DNA from: Candidatus Ethanoperedens thermophilum
Lineage (GTDB): Archaea > Halobacteriota > Methanosarcinia > Methanosarcinales > EX4572-44
Assembly (NCBI GenBank): GCA_012910725.1
Contig: WNEG01000031.1
Span: 1-15,503, forward strand
DNA: 15,503 nt
Direction of reading: 5' to 3'
Shown: piece by piece, positions 13,220 to 15,503 of the stretch
Position numbering within the stretch: the stretch's first letter is position 1
Layout of the letters: each line of letters opens with the position of its first letter
Made by a program: the position numbers and the translations under genes
The notes under the pieces: model-generated
Seen by the model: only the letters and a program-made list of their open reading frames with translations
Databases searched by the model: none
What the model was told of the DNA's origin: nothing

Positions 13220-14626
13220 TCAGGCAAAGATTTTCCAGATATCCTCTGGTGTCAGCAGAATAAAGTTATGAGCCCTGGCATAATCAACAGCCTTTCGAGT
13301 AAAACCCGATTTTGAGACGATCATAAATCGTTCCACCCTCGTACTATTGTTCCATCTTACATATTTTGACTTATCCTGCAAATCCTCAAGAACACCCACC
13401 CCGGCCTCACGATTCTGCCATTTGCATTCACAGAAGACGATCTCATCAGTGTTCTCGTTTAATGCCACGATATCTATCTCCATATCCTTGTGCCACCACC
13501 TTCCAATGCTGGTAAACGACCCTCCTCCTGAAAAGATGTCGAGATGCGGGAAGATGTCTATCACAATCCTTTCAAACTTTTTCCCGAGATAGAGGGGGAA
13601 TTCTTTCCGTATCCTTCCCGAGACTGCGGTTGAATTACCCCTCTCGAGTTCGGACAGATTGGTATATACGAACCTGAACCAGAAATCAAAAAAATTATCC
13701 TTTATATAATATTTAGCGCCATAGGCTTTCAATTTTCGCTTAAAACCATCGGTTACGGGCAGGTTCTTCTCAACTACTCCAAGCCTTTGAAGTATATAAA
13801 GATATTTTGATAAAAGACTTTTATCAAGCTGGGTCTTGCTGGATATCTCATTAAAAGCGGTCAATCCTCCTGCAATGGAAGACAATATCGACATGTAATT
13901 CGAAGGGTCTCGCAGCTCTTCTCTGAGGAGTATCTCCACTTCTTCGTATAGAAATTCGCCTTTTGACAGGATCTTTCCTTCAATATTTTCCCATACGGCA
14001 ACATCACTATCAAACTGCATCAGGTATCCCGGTATGGTATCTATTACTGAATACACTGTCAGAATATCTTCAAAAGAATAGGATGGAAAGAATTCTTTTA
14101 GATGGACGATACCAAGCCGGTCCACCATCCACTGCCCGGTACGTCTACCGTACAGGGGGCTGTCGTAGTCCAGCGTATATTTTTCCATCATGCTGACCGA
14201 TGAACCGCAGACTATGAGCATTATTTTAGTGTCATTAAATAAATTATCCCATTTATCCTGCAGGATGGACAGCATCTCGGGAAATTTCACAACAATGAGC
14301 GGAAATTCGTCAATCACCAGAACAAGCCTATCAGATGCTTTCTCTGCAAGATATTCGAAGCAATCGTCCCAGCTTGATAGAGGCGAGCGGGCAAGCGAGA
14401 TGTCTTCGAAATGTTCCATTAGCATCAGGTTGAATCTGCGTAATGTGTCTGTTTTTGACTCGGCTCTGCCAAGAAAATACAATGTTGGCCTGCGCAGAGA
14501 GAACTTGTTTATAAGCTCAGTCTTCCCGATTCTTCTGCGACCGTACAGGATTATGAACTCGGCTTTGTCTGATTCGTATTTTCTCTGCAGGAACGATAGT
14601 TCTTGTGTTCTGTTGATGAAATTCAT
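13220..14626 (-). CDS. ATPase of the COG1672 group with DUF234-like nuclease-fold C-terminus
   Basis: The 468-residue protein has an archaeal ATPase (ATPase_2) domain: Walker A GRRRIGKT at 29-36, Walker B LVLVIDEFP at 101-109, and a Cys-Gly-Ser-Ser sensor segment at 140-143. A winged-helix region follows (about 250-290). The C-terminal DUF234-like domain contains Glu-Ile-Asp (383-385) and Glu-Cys-Lys-Trp (400-403), the E-x-D and E-x-K pieces of a PD-(D/E)xK-type fold. Unlike the neighbouring ATPase these residues are intact, so DNA cleavage is possible, though unproven for the family. I chose the ATG at 14626, where the family begins (Phe-Ile-Asn-Arg-Thr-Gln-Glu-Leu); the frame extends to 14677 with unrelated residues. 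A 12-base palindrome, GAGTATATACTC, sits just upstream. Confidence 0.87.
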   Translation of the reverse strand: MNFINRTQELSFLQRKYESDKAEFIILYGRRRIGKTELINKFSLRRPTLYFLGRAESKTDTLRRFNLMLMEHFEDISLARSPLSSWDDCFEYLAEKASDRLVLVIDEFPLIVVKFPEMLSILQDKWDNLFNDTKIMLIVCGSSVSMMEKYTLDYDSPLYGRRTGQWMVDRLGIVHLKEFFPSYSFEDILTVYSVIDTIPGYLMQFDSDVAVWENIEGKILSKGEFLYEEVEILLREELRDPSNYMSILSSIAGGLTAFNEISSKTQLDKSLLSKYLYILQRLGVVEKNLPVTDGFKRKLKAYGAKYYIKDNFFDFWFRFVYTNLSELERGNSTAVSGRIRKEFPLYLGKKFERIVIDIFPHLDIFSGGGSFTSIGRWWHKDMEIDIVALNENTDEIVFCECKWQNREAGVGVLEDLQDKSKYVRWNNSTRVERFMIVSKSGFTRKAVDYARAHNFILLTPEDIWKIFA

Positions 14627-14629
14627 TAT

Positions 14630-14641
14630 GAGTATATACTC
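14630..14641. promoter_or_regulatory. 12-bp perfect palindrome at the ATPase gene start
   Basis: GAGTATATACTC lies 3 bases before the ATG at 14626. It is too close to be the TATA box of that start and may be an operator site. Chance occurrence cannot be excluded. Confidence 0.35.
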
Positions 14642-14700
14642 GTAATTCAACAATATAAATTTTACGTACTTGCTCAATAAGCTGTGGGTTTTAGGATTTT

Positions 14701-14763
14701 AACCACGAGATTAACACAGATTTCCACGAGATTTCTGTGTTAATTTCGTGTAATCTCGTGGTT
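14701..14763. repeat. Inverted repeat with nested stems
   Basis: AACCACGAGATTA (14701-14713) pairs perfectly with TAATCTCGTGGTT (14751-14763), and TTAACACAGA (14711-14720) with TCTGTGTTAA (14734-14743). The right arm runs into the dispersed repeat also found at 9333-9370. This type of CACGAGATTAACACAG sequence looks like a dispersed intergenic element. No gene lies between 14627 and 14938. Confidence 0.85.
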
Positions 14764-14791
14764 TTATATGCGGATATCTACACAATATTGA
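14752..14791 (+). repeat. Dispersed repeat, copy B
   Basis: It matches 9333-9370 in the same orientation, with an extra AT and three substitutions. It adjoins the inverted repeat at 14701-14763, whose left part is missing in copy A. Confidence 0.75.
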
Positions 14792-14898
14792 GTAAGTACG
14801 AATCGAGTGTGGTTGATGTGTGCCCTGCACCCATACTTGCACCCCTCAAGCGCCGTGCCTCGACACCCATGAACGATGCGCCACCACAAACGGTCAGC

Positions 14899-14941
14899 AA
14901 AAAAAGAAAAAAAGAGAAGTGCCTCTACGCACCTCTTCTCA
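14899..14941 (-). terminator. Intrinsic-type terminator of the surface protein gene
   Basis: Read on the minus strand, the region from the stop codon forms a hairpin (GAGAA with TTCTC and GTGC with GCAC around GTAGAG, with a small bulge). It is followed by seven T, one C and seven T. This is the clearest terminator in the window. Confidence 0.75.
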
Positions 14942-15503
14942 CGTCTTCCGTCTTCCGATCCGCACGTATCCCGCCAGCATGAGCAGCCCGACCGCGAGGA
15001 GCAGGACAGTCGCGGCTTCCGGAATCGGTGCGCATGGGGCATGTCCGGCGAGTAGCGGCAGGTACGTCACATTACCCTTGCTCGGATTGTCCTGCCAGTC
15101 ATAGATGCTCACGTTAATACTATCTTGGTCGTCCGTACCCCACCAGTTGTTTGCGGCGTTAACATCGTCGGATTGGTTGTTGTAGAACTGGTGATAAGGT
15201 AGACCACCGTTTGCGATGATGTTATTGTTCTCGAAGATGTTGTCTGTGCTTCCGTTAATAAGATAGAATCCTGCCACTGTGTTGTTCTGCACCCAGTTGC
15301 AGGAGACAGAGTTGTTGCTCGAAGAATCCATGTAGATGCCGCATTTGGTGTTCGAGTTCGCGGTGTTGTTCGTGAACGTATTGTTGCTCGAAGACCACAG
15401 GAAGCTGCCGTGGTCGCTGTTCGAGTTCGCGGTGTTGCTCGTGAACGTATTGTTGCTCGATTCGAACAGGTGGATGCCGTTTTTGTTGCTCGAAACGGTG
15501 TTG
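14939..15503 (-). CDS. Beta-helix (NosD-like) surface protein with PEP/PEF-CTERM-like tail, 5' end outside the window
   Basis: The frame is open to the right window edge, giving 187 visible residues of a larger secreted protein. It consists of 22-24-residue repeats such as Gly-Ile-His-Leu-Phe-Glu-Ser-Ser-Asn-Asn-Thr-Phe-Thr, typical of NosD/CASH right-handed beta-helices, and is full of Asn-x-Thr/Ser glycosylation sites. A conserved Asn-Asn-Trp-Trp-Gly-Thr ends the helix. The C-terminus has Ile-Pro-Glu-Ala-Ala-Thr, about 16 hydrophobic residues, and a Gly-Arg-Arg-Lys end, like PEP/PEF-CTERM signals cut and processed by exosortase or archaeosortase. At DNA level 15351-15391 and 15420-15460 are 40/41 identical, spaced 69 bases (23 codons). 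The gene is GC-rich compared with most of the window. The ATG at 15331 is internal. Confidence 0.82.
   Translation of the reverse strand, partial: NTVSSNKNGIHLFESSNNTFTSNTANSNSDHGSFLWSSSNNTFTNNTANSNTKCGIYMDSSSNNSVSCNWVQNNTVAGFYLINGSTDNIFENNNIIANGGLPYHQFYNNQSDDVNAANNWWGTDDQDSINVSIYDWQDNPSKGNVTYLPLLAGHAPCAPIPEAATVLLLAVGLLMLAGYVRIGRRKT

Noticed and set aside
1..15503. tRNA or rRNA genes
   Set aside because: No tRNA cloverleaf with a T-loop GTTCGAATC-type motif and CCA-end stem, and no rRNA segment, was recognised by eye on either strand; a covariance-model scan would be decisive.

Overview
The window looks like a piece of a methane-metabolising euryarchaeon. It carries two archaeal methanopterin-pathway genes (mptA, mptD), a radical SAM protein of the tetraether lipid synthase (Tes/MJ0619) family, an archaeal-type scpA-scpB pair, moaC, queC (archaeosine route), a GSI-type glutamine synthetase, and a NosD-like beta-helix surface protein with a PEP/PEF-CTERM-like tail. 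TATA-like boxes about 26-30 bases before start codons, with no ribosome-binding site, also fit an archaeon. The gene set would suit the ANME-1/Syntrophoarchaeum/Methanosarcina-like part of Euryarchaeota. That placement is inference, since no 16S or mcr gene is present.

Layout. Positions 1-485 hold a HicB-HicA type toxin-antitoxin pair cut by the window edge. Positions 486-878 are gene-free and packed with palindromic repeats. Then, on the minus strand and transcribed right to left, come scpA (3658), scpB and a standalone asparagine-synthetase-domain gene (end 879). The scpA/scpB junction carries a partial duplication of itself. A plus-strand SAM hydrolase (3842-4615) converges on the minus-strand Tes-family gene (4627-6114). 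A terpene-cyclase-like repeat protein (minus) is divergent from mptA (plus). moaC (minus) is divergent from queC (plus), which converges on mptD (minus). After a gene-poor 360 bp gap come glnA, a truncated ORF, and two ATPase genes with nuclease-like C-termini (all minus). The right end is a GC-richer, window-truncated surface protein gene with a clear terminator.

The centre (4.6-9.7 kb) concentrates GTP-derived cofactor chemistry: MptA and MptD make the pterin of methanopterin, MoaC the pyranopterin of the Mo/W cofactor, and QueC the deazaguanine of archaeosine. The SAM-consuming Tes-family enzyme and a SAM hydrolase lie alongside. Flanks are more accessory: toxin-antitoxin, repeats, ATPases and surface protein.

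The most unusual structures are non-coding: a cluster of four identical short palindromes with nested cruciform potential (586-857); a 97-bp element present twice (7980-8076 and 11663-11759), each time 12-14 bp after a stop codon and in the same orientation relative to that gene; the duplicated scpA/scpB junction; and a dispersed repeat shared by 9333-9370 and 14752-14791. I see no convincing new defence system or large mobile element in this window.
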